From: Rhynchopus sp. YZ270_cl-10
Taxonomy: Eukaryota > Euglenozoa > Diplonemea > Diplonemida > Diplonemidae
DNA: 64,000 nucleotides
Assembly: GCA_964035575.1 (NCBI GenBank)
Contig: OZ037917.1
Span: 1 to 64,000 of the forward strand
Direction of reading: 5' to 3'
The notes below the pieces were generated by a model. It saw only the letters and a program-made list of their open reading frames with translations, had not been told where the DNA came from and did not search any database. Shown in pieces: positions 1 through 9,601 of the stretch. Both the position numbers and the translations under genes were made by a program. Numbering within the stretch: the stretch's first letter is position 1; every line of letters begins with the position of its first letter.

Positions 1-1420
1 CGGGTTTGCGGGTTTGCGGGTTTGCGGGTTTGCGGGTTTGCGGGTTTGCGGGTTTGCGGGTTTGCGGGTTTGCGGGTTTGCGGGTTTGCGGGTTTGCGGG
101 TTTGCGGGTTTGCGGGTTTGCGGGTTTGCGGGTTTGCGGGTTTGCGGGTTTGCGGGTTTGCGGGTTTGCGGGTTTGCGGGTTTGCGGGTTTGCGGGTTTG
201 CGGGTTTGCGGGTTTGCGGGTTTGCGGGTTTGCGGGTTTGCGGGTTTGCGGGTTTGCGGGTTTGCGGGTTTGCGGGTTTGCGGGTTTGCGGGTTTGCGGG
301 TTTGCGGGTTTGCGGGTTTGCGGGTTTGCGGGTTTGCGGGTTTACGGGTTTGCGGGTTTGCGGGTTTGCGGGTTTGCGGGTTTGCGGGTTTGCGGGTTTG
401 CGGGTTTGCGGGTTTGCGGGTTTGCGGGTTTGCGGGTTTGCGGGTTTGCGGGTTTGCGGGTTTGCGGGTTTGCGGGTTTGCGGGTTTGCGGGTTTGCGGG
501 TTTGCGGGTTTGCGGGTTTGCGGGTTTGCGGGTTTGCGGGTTTGCGGGTTTGCGGGTTTGCGGGTTTGCGGGTTTGCGGGTTTGCGGGTTTGCGGGTTTG
601 CGGGTTTGCGGGTTTGCGGGTTTGCGGGTTTGCGGGTTTGCGGGTTTGCGGGTTTGCGGGTTTGCGGGTTTGCGGGTTTGCGGGTTTGCGGGTTTGCGGG
701 TTTGCGGGTTTGCGGGTTTGCGGGTTTGCGGGTTTGCGGGTTTGCGGGTTTGCGGGTTTGCGGGTTTGCGGGTTTGCGGGTTTGCGGGTTTGCGGGTTTG
801 CGGGTTTGCGGGTTTGCGGGTTTGCGGGTTTGCGGGTTTGCGGGTTTGCGGGTTTGCGGGTTTGCGGGTTTGCGGGTTTGCGGGTTTGCGGGTTTGCGGG
901 TTTGCGGGTTTGCGGGTTTGCGGGTTTGCGGGTTTGCGGGTTTGCGGGTTTGCGGGTTTGCGGGTTTGCGGGTTTGCGGGTTTGCGGGTTTGCGGGTTTG
1001 CGGGTTTGCGGGTTTGCGGGTTTGCGGGTTTGCGGGTTTGCGGGTTTGCGGGTTTGCGGGTTTGCGGGTTTGCGGGTTTGCGGGTTTGCGGGTTTGCGGG
1101 TTTGCGGGTTTGCGGGTTTGCGGGTTTGCGGGTTTGCGGGTTTACGGGTTTGCGGGTTTGCGGGTTTGCGGGTTTGCGGGTTTACGGGTTTGCGGGTTTG
1201 CGGGTTTGCGGGTTTGCGGGTTTGCGGGTTTGCGGGTTTGCGGGTTTGCGGGTTTGCGGGTTTGCGGGTTTGCGGGTTTGCGGGTTTGCGGGTTTGCGGG
1301 TTGCGGGTTTGCGGGTTTGCGGGTTTGCGGGTTTGCGGGTTTGCGGGTTTGCGGGTTTACGGGTTTGCGGGTTTGCGGGTTTGCGGGTTTGCGGGTTTGC
1401 GGGTTTGCGGGTTTGCGGGT
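1..1420. repeat. 8-bp satellite array A1 (GGGTTTGC)n
   Basis: About 177 head-to-tail copies of an 8-bp unit run from the left edge of the window, so the true left end is not seen. Variation is slight: a few units read GGGTTTAC and one unit near 1300 lacks a base. The G-rich strand is the plus strand, and the GGG-N5 spacing fits the canonical G-quadruplex pattern. The unit holds no stop codon on either strand and is not a multiple of three, so it gives long false reading frames in every frame. Confidence 0.98.
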
Positions 1421-2358
1421 TTCTAGTTATTACGGGTTTGAGGGGTACAAAATGGCGACGCTGCAGGATTGCTGGATCGCGTGGTCCCAGTATTTCTGAT
1501 AATACACTCCGGTAGATTGGGGCCCAAAAACGACGTAATGTACTGGGTTTGGATGTTAGCATTTTCTGAAGATACCTAAAATGGGTGCGGCATTTCACGG
1601 CTATTTTTGTGAAGGAATTGACGATATTTTGTGGTTCTAAGGTGTGTGTATTGTATGTGACGAAAATTTCAAAATGTGACATAAGTATGAAATATGGCCA
1701 GTATGCCCATAAAATGAGGCCATTGCAACCCTGGAGGACCACATTGGACATATTGGGCCAAATTTAGGTGTGTAAGTGTATCGGCTTTAAAATATTTTTT
1801 TTCGTGATTTTTGGGGTCATTTTTTGGCTGGGAAAATTGGGCCACATTTAACCACAACTACTCAAAACATCAAATCTGTGGCTTTAATGGACTGATTGGG
1901 CGTTTTTATGACCTGGACATGGGGGTCAGATACCATTTTAGACATGTTAAAAATTGGTCAGAAGACCCTGAGAGAAGAACCAAGGTCAAATTGACCTTGA
2001 GTACTGGGTCAAATTTGTGTGGGAAAAATGCCCAGTACATAATTGTTGATGCGCAAAAGTGCAAAATTCCTTCAGCAATGGCTTCATAGGACATTTCCAT
2101 AACCTGGACATGGGGGTCAGACTCCACTTTTGACCACCTAAAATTTGGTCATACACATGTATGAGACCCCAAAAACCAGGATTTTGACCAAAAAATTTTT
2201 CCCAGCAATTTTTGCCTACAAAAAATCGAAAAAAAAATTTTTTGATTTTGGCTCTCCGGAGTCTGTGCGTGCTGTGGTGGGGTCAATTTGCGCTGAGAAA
2301 TGGGTATTTTTGACCTAAAATGCATGTATCAGTTTTTACATGATTTTTGGTGTTTTTG
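1421..2358. repeat. 938-bp duplicated segment, copy 1
   Basis: This segment is nearly identical to 15545-16482 (constant offset of 14,124 bp). In both places it directly follows an 8-bp array and leads into the 349-bp satellite. The first about 130 bp also recur in diverged form at 12294 and 12673. No convincing gene was seen in it. A short minus-strand frame is shared by the copies, but it is not recognisable as a protein. Confidence 0.9.
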
Positions 2359-3745
2359 GGTTTTAGGTGGGTTTTTTGGTCAGTACCTAATTTCTGATGC
2401 TCAAAAGTACAAAATTCCTTCGCCAATGGCTTCATAGGACATTTCCATAACCTGGACATGGGGGTCAGACTCCACTTTTGACCACCTGAAATTTGGTCAT
2501 ACACATGTATGAGACCCAAAAACCAGGATTTTTGACCAAAAAAAATTTTCCCACCAATTTTTGCCTACAAAAAATCGAAAAAAAAAAATTTTGATTTTGG
2601 CTCTCCGGAGTCTGTGCGTGCAGTGATGGGGTCAATTTGCGCTGAGAAATGGGTATTTTTGACCTAAAATGCATGTATCAGTTTTTACATGATTTTTGGT
2701 GTTTTTGGGGTTTTAGGTGGGTTTTTTGGTCAGTACCTAATTTCTGATGCTCAAAAGTACAAAATTCCTTCGACAATCGCTTCATAGGACATTTCCATAA
2801 CCTGGACATGGGGGTCAGACTCAACTTTTGACCACCTAAAATTTGGTAATACACATGTGTGAGACCCCAAAAACCAGGATTTTGACCAAAAAATTTTTCC
2901 CAGCAATTTTTGCCTACAAAAAATCGAAAAAAAATATTTTTGATTTTGGGTCTCCGGAGTCTGTGTGTGCTGTGATGGGGTCAATTTGCGCTGAGAAATG
3001 GGTATTTTTGACCTAAAATGCATGTATCAGTTTTTACATGATTTTTGGTGTTTTGGGGGTTTTAGGTGGGTTTTTTGGTCAGTACATAATGTGCAATGCT
3101 CAAAAGTACAAAATTCCTTCGACAATCGCTTCATAGGACATTTCCATAACCTGAACATGGGGGTCAGACACCACATTAGAGCAGCTAAAATTTGGTCATA
3201 CACACGTATGAGACCCCAAAAACCAGGATTTTGACCAAAAAATTTTTCCCAGCAATTTTTGCCTACAAAAAATCGAAAAAAAAAATTTTTGATTTTGGCT
3301 CTCCGGAGTCTGTGTGTGCTGTGATGGGGTCAATTTGCGCTGAGAAATGGGTATTTTTGACCTAAAATTCATGTTTCAGTTTTTACATGTTTTTTGGTGT
3401 TTTTGGGGTATTGTGTGGGTTTTTTGGTCAGTACATAATGTGCAATGCTCAAAAGTACCAAATTCCTTCGCAATGGCTTCATAGGACATTTCCATAACCT
3501 GGACATGGGGGTCAGACACCACTTTTGACCACCTGAAAATTGGTCATACACATGTATGATACCCCAAAAACCAGGATTTTTGACCAAAAAATTTTCCAAG
3601 CAATTTTTGCCTACAAAAAATCAAAAAAAAAAAATTTTGATTTTGGGTCTCTGGAGTCTGTGCGTGCTGTGGTGGGGTCAATTTGCACTGAGAAATGGGT
3701 ATTTTTGACTTAAAATGCATGTATCAGTTTTTACATGATTTTAGA
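2090..3745. repeat. 349-bp tandem satellite
   Basis: A block containing the landmark TGGGGGTCAG recurs at 2111, 2459, 2809, 3158 and 3506, giving a period of 348-350 bp and nearly five units. Units are AT-rich and differ by scattered substitutions, so this array is older or less homogenised than the 569-bp array at 25.7 kb. A single diverged piece lies at 14290-14395 and 1-2 units at 16200-16680. Confidence 0.93.
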
Positions 3746-4532
3746 AAACAGAAAACCACCATATTTTTGACATTGATGACAGGCTTCCCAGCACAAGTCA
3801 GTATTTAGAACAGTGTCGTTGTTCATTGGAAGCACAACGATTATCGCTTGCCACACAACTTTGTCAAACATGGGAAGTCTCAAAATAAACGTGCCTTCCT
3901 TACGTTAAGATGTGTGGAAAATAGCCAAGCACACAAGTACCATTATTTTGACACTGGTAGCAGTCTTCCCCGGAGATGATAGTAAATAACATTGTGCAAA
4001 CTGTGCAAACTTTCTTATAGTCATGCAAACCTGAAAAATTAATAGCGGCGGAGCAACCACACCACAACCAGACAAGCTTGCTACATGTTGGCGAGCTTTC
4101 TTATCCCTGTGAGTAATTTTGCGGCGGATCCAAACAGCTTAACAACCACAGTCTCTTATGTGTCAATATTAGCGGCGGAGCAAAATATCCTTCCTTAAAC
4201 ACACTGCTAAACTGCTAAATTTAGCAGTTTTTGTCCAAATATTTAGTGGGTAAATCCTGCTACATTTCAGTGACCTTTTCTGATAATCTTTTACTGTATC
4301 AGTCATGTCAGCAGCATGTATCAATAATTCGCGGCGTAGCAACGTGCCTCAAAACTACATCCTCCCTCATTTTTTCGACTTTTCCGTGTCATTTCAGGTT
4401 TTCTATGAATGAATAGGCACATCATTTCTGCATTTGCTGAATGATACTAATCTTTTCAACATTAATTCGCGGCGGAGCCATATACCTCACAACCACACCA
4501 TCCTGCCACATTTTAGCGAGCTTTCTTCTAGT
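3746..4532. repeat. Ancient degenerate repeat (AGCGGCGGAGC family)
   Basis: There is no gene here. The stretch contains decayed copies of a unit of roughly 60-150 bp built around AGCGGCGGAGCAAAAT and ACCACACC..CTGC..ACATTTTAGCGAGC, for example near 4045, 4121, 4172, 4330 and 4467. The same unit fills 13540-15296 and ends at 20237. It stops exactly where the 8-bp array at 4533 begins. Confidence 0.7.
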
Positions 4533-4731
4533 GCGGGTTTGCGGGTTTGCGGGTTTGCGGGTTTGCGGGTTTACGGGTTTGCGGGTTTGCGGGTTTGCGG
4601 GTTTACGGGTTTGCGGGTTTACGGGTTTGCGGGTTTACGGGTTTGCGGGTTTGCGGGTTTGCGGGTTTGCGGGTTTGCGGGTTTGCGGGTTTGCGGGTTT
4701 GCGGGTTTGCGGGTTTGCGGGTTTGCGGGTT
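4533..4731. repeat. 8-bp satellite array A2
   Basis: About 25 GGGTTTGC units with several GGGTTTAC variants. The left border follows AGCGAGCTTTCTTC, the same sequence that borders arrays A5 (15297) and A6 (20238). The right border passes into a short unique junction that is shared with 20608. Confidence 0.95.
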
Positions 4732-7350
4732 ACTCTCTGTATATTACCGCGTTTCAGGTAGCTGAGCCGGCATCTAGTTGCGGGTGTGGCGGGTCTGCGG
4801 GTCTGCGGGTCGGCGGGTCTGCGGGTGTGGTGTGTGTGGGTGTGGCGGGTCTGCGGGTCTGCGGGTCTGCGGGTCTGCGGGTCTGCGGGTGTGGTGTGTG
4901 TGTGTGTGGCGGGTCTGCGGGTCTGCGGGTCTGCGGGTCTGCGGGTCTGCGGGTGTGGTGTGTGTGGGTGTGGCGGGTCTGCGGGTCTGCGGGTCTGCGG
5001 GTCTGCGGGTCTGCGGGTGTGGTGTGTGTGGGTGTGGCGGGTCTGCGGGTCTGCGGGTCTGCGGGTCTGCGGGTCTGCGGGTGTGGTGTGTGTGGGTGTG
5101 GCGGGTCTGCGGGTCTGCGGGTCTGCGGGTCTGCGGGTCTGCGGGTGTGGTGTGTGTGGGTGTGGCGGGTCTGCGGGTCTGCGGGTCGGCGGGTCTGCGG
5201 GTGTGGTGTGTGTGGGTGTGGCGGGTCTGCGGGTCTGCGGGTCTGCGGGTCTGCGGGTGTGGTGTGTGTGGGTGTGGCGGGTCTGCGGGTCTGCGGGTCG
5301 GCGGGTCTGCGGGTGTGGTGTGTGTGGGTGTGGCGGGTCTGCGGGTCTGCGGGTCTGCGGGTCTGCGGGTCTGCGGGTCTGCGGGTCTGCGGGTGTGGTG
5401 TGTGTGGGTGTGGTGGGTCTGCGGGTCTGCGGGTCTGCGGGTCTGCGGGTCTGCGGGTCTGCGGGTCTGCGGGTGTGGTGTGTGTGGGTGTGGCGGGTCT
5501 GCGGGTCTGCGGGTCGGCGGGTCTGCGGGTGTGGTGTGTGTGGGTGTGGCGGGTCTGCGGGTCTGCGGGTCTGCGGGTCTGCGGGTCTGCGGGTCTGCGG
5601 GTCTGCGGGTCTGCGGGTCTGCGGGTCTGCGGGTCTGCGGGTCTGCGGGTCTGCGGGTCTGCGGGTCTGCGGGTGTGGTGTGTGTGGGTGTGGCGGGTCT
5701 GCGGGTCTGCGGGTCTGCGGGTCTGCGGGTCTGCGGGTCTGCGGGTCTGCGGGTCTGCGGGTGTGGTGTGTGTGGGTGTGGCGGGTCTGCGGGTCTGCGG
5801 GTCTGCGGGTCTGCGGGTGTGGTGTGTGTGGGTGTGGCGGGTCTGCGGGTCTGCGGGTCGGCGGGTCTGCGGGTGTGGTGTGTGTGGGTGTGGCGGGTCT
5901 GCGGGTCTGCGGGTCTGCGGGTCTGCGGGTCTGCGGGTCTGCGGGTCTGCGGGTCTGCGGGTCTGCGGGTCTGCGGGTGTGGTGTGTGTGGGTGTGGCGG
6001 GTCTGCGGGTCTGCGGGTCTGCGGGTCTGCGGGTCTGCGGGTCTGCGGGTCTGCGGGTGTGGTGTGTGTGGGTGTGGCGGGTCTGCGGGTCTGCGGGTCT
6101 GCGGGTCTGCGGGTGTGGTGTGTGTGGGTGTGGCGGGTCTGCGGGACTGCGGGTCGGCGGGTCTGCGGGTGTGGTGTGTGTGGGTGTGGCGGGTCTGCGG
6201 GTCTGCGGGTCTGCGGGTCTGCGGGTCTGCGGGTGTGGTGTGTGTGGGTGTGGCGGGTCTGCGGGTCTGCGGGTCTGCGGGTCTGCGGGTGTGGTGTGTG
6301 TGGGTGTGGCGGGTCTGCGGGTCTGCGGGTCTGCGGGTCTGCGGGTGTGGTGTGTGTGGGTGTGGCGGGTCTGCGGGACTGCGGGTCGGCGGGTCTGCGG
6401 GTGTGGTGTGTGTGGGTGTGGCGGGTCTGCGGGTCTGCGGGTCTGCGGGTCTGCGGGTCTGCGGGTGTGGTGTGTGTGGGTGTGGCGGGTCTGCGGGTCT
6501 GCGGGTCTGCGGGTCTGCGGGTGTGGTGTGTGTGGGTGTGGCGGGTCTGCGGGTCTGCGGGTCTGCGGGTCTGCGGGTGTGGTGTGTGTGGGTGTGGCGG
6601 GTCTGCGGGACTGCGGGTCGGCGGGTCTGCGGGTGTGGTGTGTGTGGGTGTGGCGGGTCTGCGGGTCTGCGGGTGTGGTGTGTGTGGGTGTGGCGGGTCT
6701 GCGGGTTTGCGGGTCGGCGGGTCTGCGGGTATGGTGTGTGTGGGTGTGGCGGGTCTGCGGGTCTGCGGGTCTGCGGGTCTGCGGGTCTGCGGGTCTGCGG
6801 GTCTGCGGGTCTGCGGGTCTGCGGGTCTGCGGGTCTGCGGGTCTGCGGGTCTGCGGGTCTGCGGGTCTGCGGGTCTGCGGGTCTGCGGGTCTGCGGGTCT
6901 GCGGGTGTGGTGTGTGTGGGTGTGGCGGGTCTGCGGGTCTGCGGGTCTGCGGGTCTGCGGGTCTGCGGGTCTGCGGGTCTGCTGGTGTGGTGTGTGTGGG
7001 TGTGGCGGGTCTGCGGGTCTGCGGGTCGGCGGGTCTGCTGGTGTGGTGTGTGTGGGTGTGGCGGGTCTGCGGGTGTGGTGTGTGTGGGTGTGGCGGGTCT
7101 GCGGGTCTGCGGGTCTGCGGGTCTGCGGGTGTGGTGTGTGTGGGTGTGGCGGGTCTGCGGGTCTGCGGGTCTGCGGGTCTGCGGGTCTGCGGGTCTGCGG
7201 GTCTGCGGGTGTGGTGTGTGTGGGTGTGGCGGGTCTGCGGGTCTGCGGGTCTGCGGGTCTGCGGGTCTGCGGGTCTGCGGGTCTGCGGGTCTGCGGGTGT
7301 GGTGTGTGTGGGTGTAGCGGGTCTGTGGCGGGTTTGCGGGTTTGCGGGTT
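4732..7350. repeat. Higher-order array of GGGTCTGC blocks with GT-rich linkers
   Basis: After a junction of about 50 bp (starting TTACTCTCTGTATATTACC) come runs of GGGTCTGC, often 4-7 units but up to about 19, separated by a GT-rich linker of about 25 bp (GGGTGTGGTGTGTG.. then GGTGTGGC). Some blocks carry one GGGTCGGC or GGGACTGC unit at a fixed place before the linker, which defines a nested higher-order repeat. The array ends near 7317 and passes through three TTT-type units into the 10-bp array. Open frames of over 800 codons on both strands are artefacts of stop-free repeats. Confidence 0.95.
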
Positions 7351-7968
7351 TGTGGCAAATGATGGCAAATGATGGCAAATGATGGCAAATGATGGCAAAT
7401 GATGGCAAATCATGGCAAATCTTGGCAAATTATGGCAAATGATGGCAAATTATGGCAAATGATGGCAAATCATGGCAAATGATGGCAAATCATGGCAAAT
7501 CATGGCAAATCATGGCAAATCATGGCAAATGATGGCAAATGATGGCAAATGATGGCAAATGATGGCAAATCATGGCAAATGATGGCAAATGATGGCAAAT
7601 GATGGCAAATCATGGCAAATGATGGCAAATGATGGCAAATGATGGCAAATCATGGCAAATGATGGCAAATCATGGCAAATCATGGCAAATCATGGCAAAT
7701 CATGGCAAATTATGGCAAATGATGGCAAATCATGGCAAATGATGGCAAATCATGGCAAATGATGGCAAATCATGGCAAATTATGGCAAATGATGGCAAAT
7801 GATGGCAAATGATGGCAAATCATGGCAAATCATGGCAAATTATGGCAAATGATGGCAAATCATGGCAAATTATGGCAAATGATGGCAAATCATGGCAAAT
7901 GATGGCAAATCATGGCAAATCATGGCAAATCATGGCAAATCATGGCAAATGATGGCAAATCATGGTAA
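7351..7968. repeat. 10-bp tandem array (NATGGCAAAT)n, block 1
   Basis: About 62 units of ATGGCAAAT preceded by a variable base, G, C or T. The order of the three variants is preserved in the duplicate at 9982-10619, which differs in length by 20 bp (two units). Confidence 0.96.
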
Positions 7969-8180
7969 ATCCCAAGTTAGCCATAAAACTGATATCCAAA
8001 AAAAATTTACAATGTTCGGAAATTTTGAACAGTATTTATGTGGGGTGGTTTTTGGGCCCAAAATATCAACACAGTGTCTCCACTGGGGAAATTGCGTCAA
8101 TTTAAGTGGGATAAGTGCTATGTGGCGAAAAAAATCGAAAATTTTGAAATTTGTTCACCACAGTGGGAAAATAGTGCAAA
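7969..8180. repeat. Unique-looking spacer inside the 10-bp arrays, full copy
   Basis: An AT-rich spacer of about 210 bp starts at CCCAAGTTAGCCATAAAAC and interrupts the 10-bp array. It recurs in shortened form at 8700-8850 and again at 10620-10830 and 11351-11500. No gene was recognised. Confidence 0.85.
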
Positions 8181-8699
8181 TCATGGCAAAGCATGGCAAA
8201 TGATGGCAAATGATGGCAAATGATGGCAAATGATGGCAAATCATGGCAAATGATGGCAAATGATGGCAAATGATGGCAAATCATGGCAAATGATGGCAAA
8301 TGATGGCAAATGATGGCAAATGATGGCAAATCATGGCAAATGATGGCAAATGATGGCAAATGATGGCAAATCATGGCAAATCATGGCAAATCATGGCAAA
8401 TGATGGCAAATTATGGCAAATGATGGCAAAACATGGCAAATGATGGCAAAACATGGCAAATGATGGCAAATCATGGCAAATCATGGCAAATCCTAGCAAA
8501 ACAATGCAAATGATGGCAAATCCTGGCAAATGATGGCAAATGATGGCAAATGATGGCAAATCATGGCAAAACATGGCAAATCATGGCAAATCCTGGCAAA
8601 ACAATGCAAATGATGGCAAATCCTGGCAAATGATGGCAAATGATGGCAAATGATGGCAAATCATGGCAAAACATGGCAAATCATGGCAAATCATGGTAA
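8181..8699. repeat. 10-bp tandem array, block 2
   Basis: About 51 units of the same NATGGCAAAT family. Toward the right there are more variants (AACATGGCAA, TCCTGGCAAA, ACAATGCAAA), including a repeated sub-block near 8480-8530 and 8580-8630. Confidence 0.95.
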
Positions 8700-8853
8700 A
8701 TCCCAAGTTAGCCATAAAACTGATATCCAAAAAAAATTTACAATGTTCGGAAATTTTGAACAGTATTTATGTGGGGTGGTTTTTGGGCCCAAAATATCAA
8801 CACAGTGTCTCCACTGGGGAAATTGTGTCAATTTAAGTGGGATAAAATTTGCG
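8700..8853. repeat. Spacer, truncated second copy
   Basis: This matches the first about 150 bp of the spacer at 7969. It then passes directly into the recombinase-like gene fragment within an A-rich stretch near 8854, which suggests joining through short A-tract homology. Confidence 0.8.
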
Positions 8854-9120
8854 GAAAAAGATTCTCAATTCCAGTGGGAACTCCGGCTTACGATGCCGTT
8901 CACAACTATGTGAGCGTGCAAACCCGTGCGTACGGGGTTCAAAAGCCCCTACTTCTTCCTGGAATGTGACGCCACAAAATGCTTTCTGAGAGACAGGAGG
9001 ATGCCAGTGAAAGCAGTGCGCATGATCCTGCAAAGAATGGCTGTTACCGTAGGAACTAATCCTGCAGGGTACCGTCTAAGCGACCTCCGCATGATGAGCA
9101 TGACGCGCAGGCCGTACTAA
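8854..9120 (+). pseudogene. 5'-truncated recombinase-like ORF, copy 1
   Basis: This matches the 3' part of the intact ORF at 23893-24366, from its AAAGATTCTC stretch to the TAA stop. The 5' half is missing because the repeat block joins there. It differs from the intact copy mainly by a 10-bp insertion at 8919-8928 that consists of one satellite unit and a repeated GTG (see findings). The flank downstream is also shared, so this is a truncated copy of the same locus. Confidence 0.85.
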
Positions 9121-9601
9121 ATATTTTTTTCTACCATGTCATCTCTCTCTTTAAATAAAAGAAATAACAATACGTTTGTGGGGTGTGGGTTTCTAGGGTT
9201 TCGGGTTTTTTCGTAGTAGTAGTATTTTAAAGTGTCTTCAATATTTTGGTAGTAGTAGTATTTTAAATCGTCTTGAATTTTTTGGTAGTGGTAGTATGCA
9301 GGTATTTTAAAACATCTTCAATCCGAAAAAAAAGAGCAATAAAAACAAAACAAAAAAAAAGAGAAAAATGTCACAACAAAAACAAAGAAAAGAATCTATA
9401 TTTTTTTTCCTTTTTTACAAAACATTTTACCCCTCCCAAATGACACACATCACAACAGAGTAGTAACAATATGTTAGAGTAAAATGAAATGGAAAAGGTG
9501 AGACAGCATATTAGATAGTTGTAATCTAACATAATTACGCTTCAGGCACACCAGCCTGCTATCACACACACCAGCTAGATAACGATGGTTGCTCACTTCT
9601 C
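9121..9601. repeat. Shared 3' flank of the recombinase-like ORF
   Basis: The segment is nearly identical at 11772-12252 and 24367-24848. It includes three imperfect copies of a GTAGTAGTAGTATTTTAAA motif about 45 bp apart and AT-rich DNA. At all three loci it ends at GCTCACTTCTCGTG, immediately followed by an 8-bp satellite array. No gene was seen. Confidence 0.88.

Noticed and set aside
1-1420. Telomere at the left edge
   Set aside because: The same array occurs at six internal places, and GGGTTTGC is not a known telomere repeat; the window edge is arbitrary. It cannot be fully excluded.
6-1515. Three overlapping plus-strand ORFs of about 470-497 codons (RVCGFAGL repeats)
   Set aside because: They are translations of a stop-free 8-bp satellite in all frames; the repeated peptide is an artefact.
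4434-7428. ORFs of 840-980 codons on both strands
   Set aside because: They come from the GGGTCTGC higher-order array, open in every frame on both strands, with no conserved domain.
7892-8574. ORFs over the 10-bp arrays and spacer
   Set aside because: They are translations of ATGGCAAAT repeats with no protein-like sequence.
7351-8699. CRISPR-like array
   Set aside because: Units are contiguous 10-bp repeats without unique spacers, and the genome is eukaryotic.
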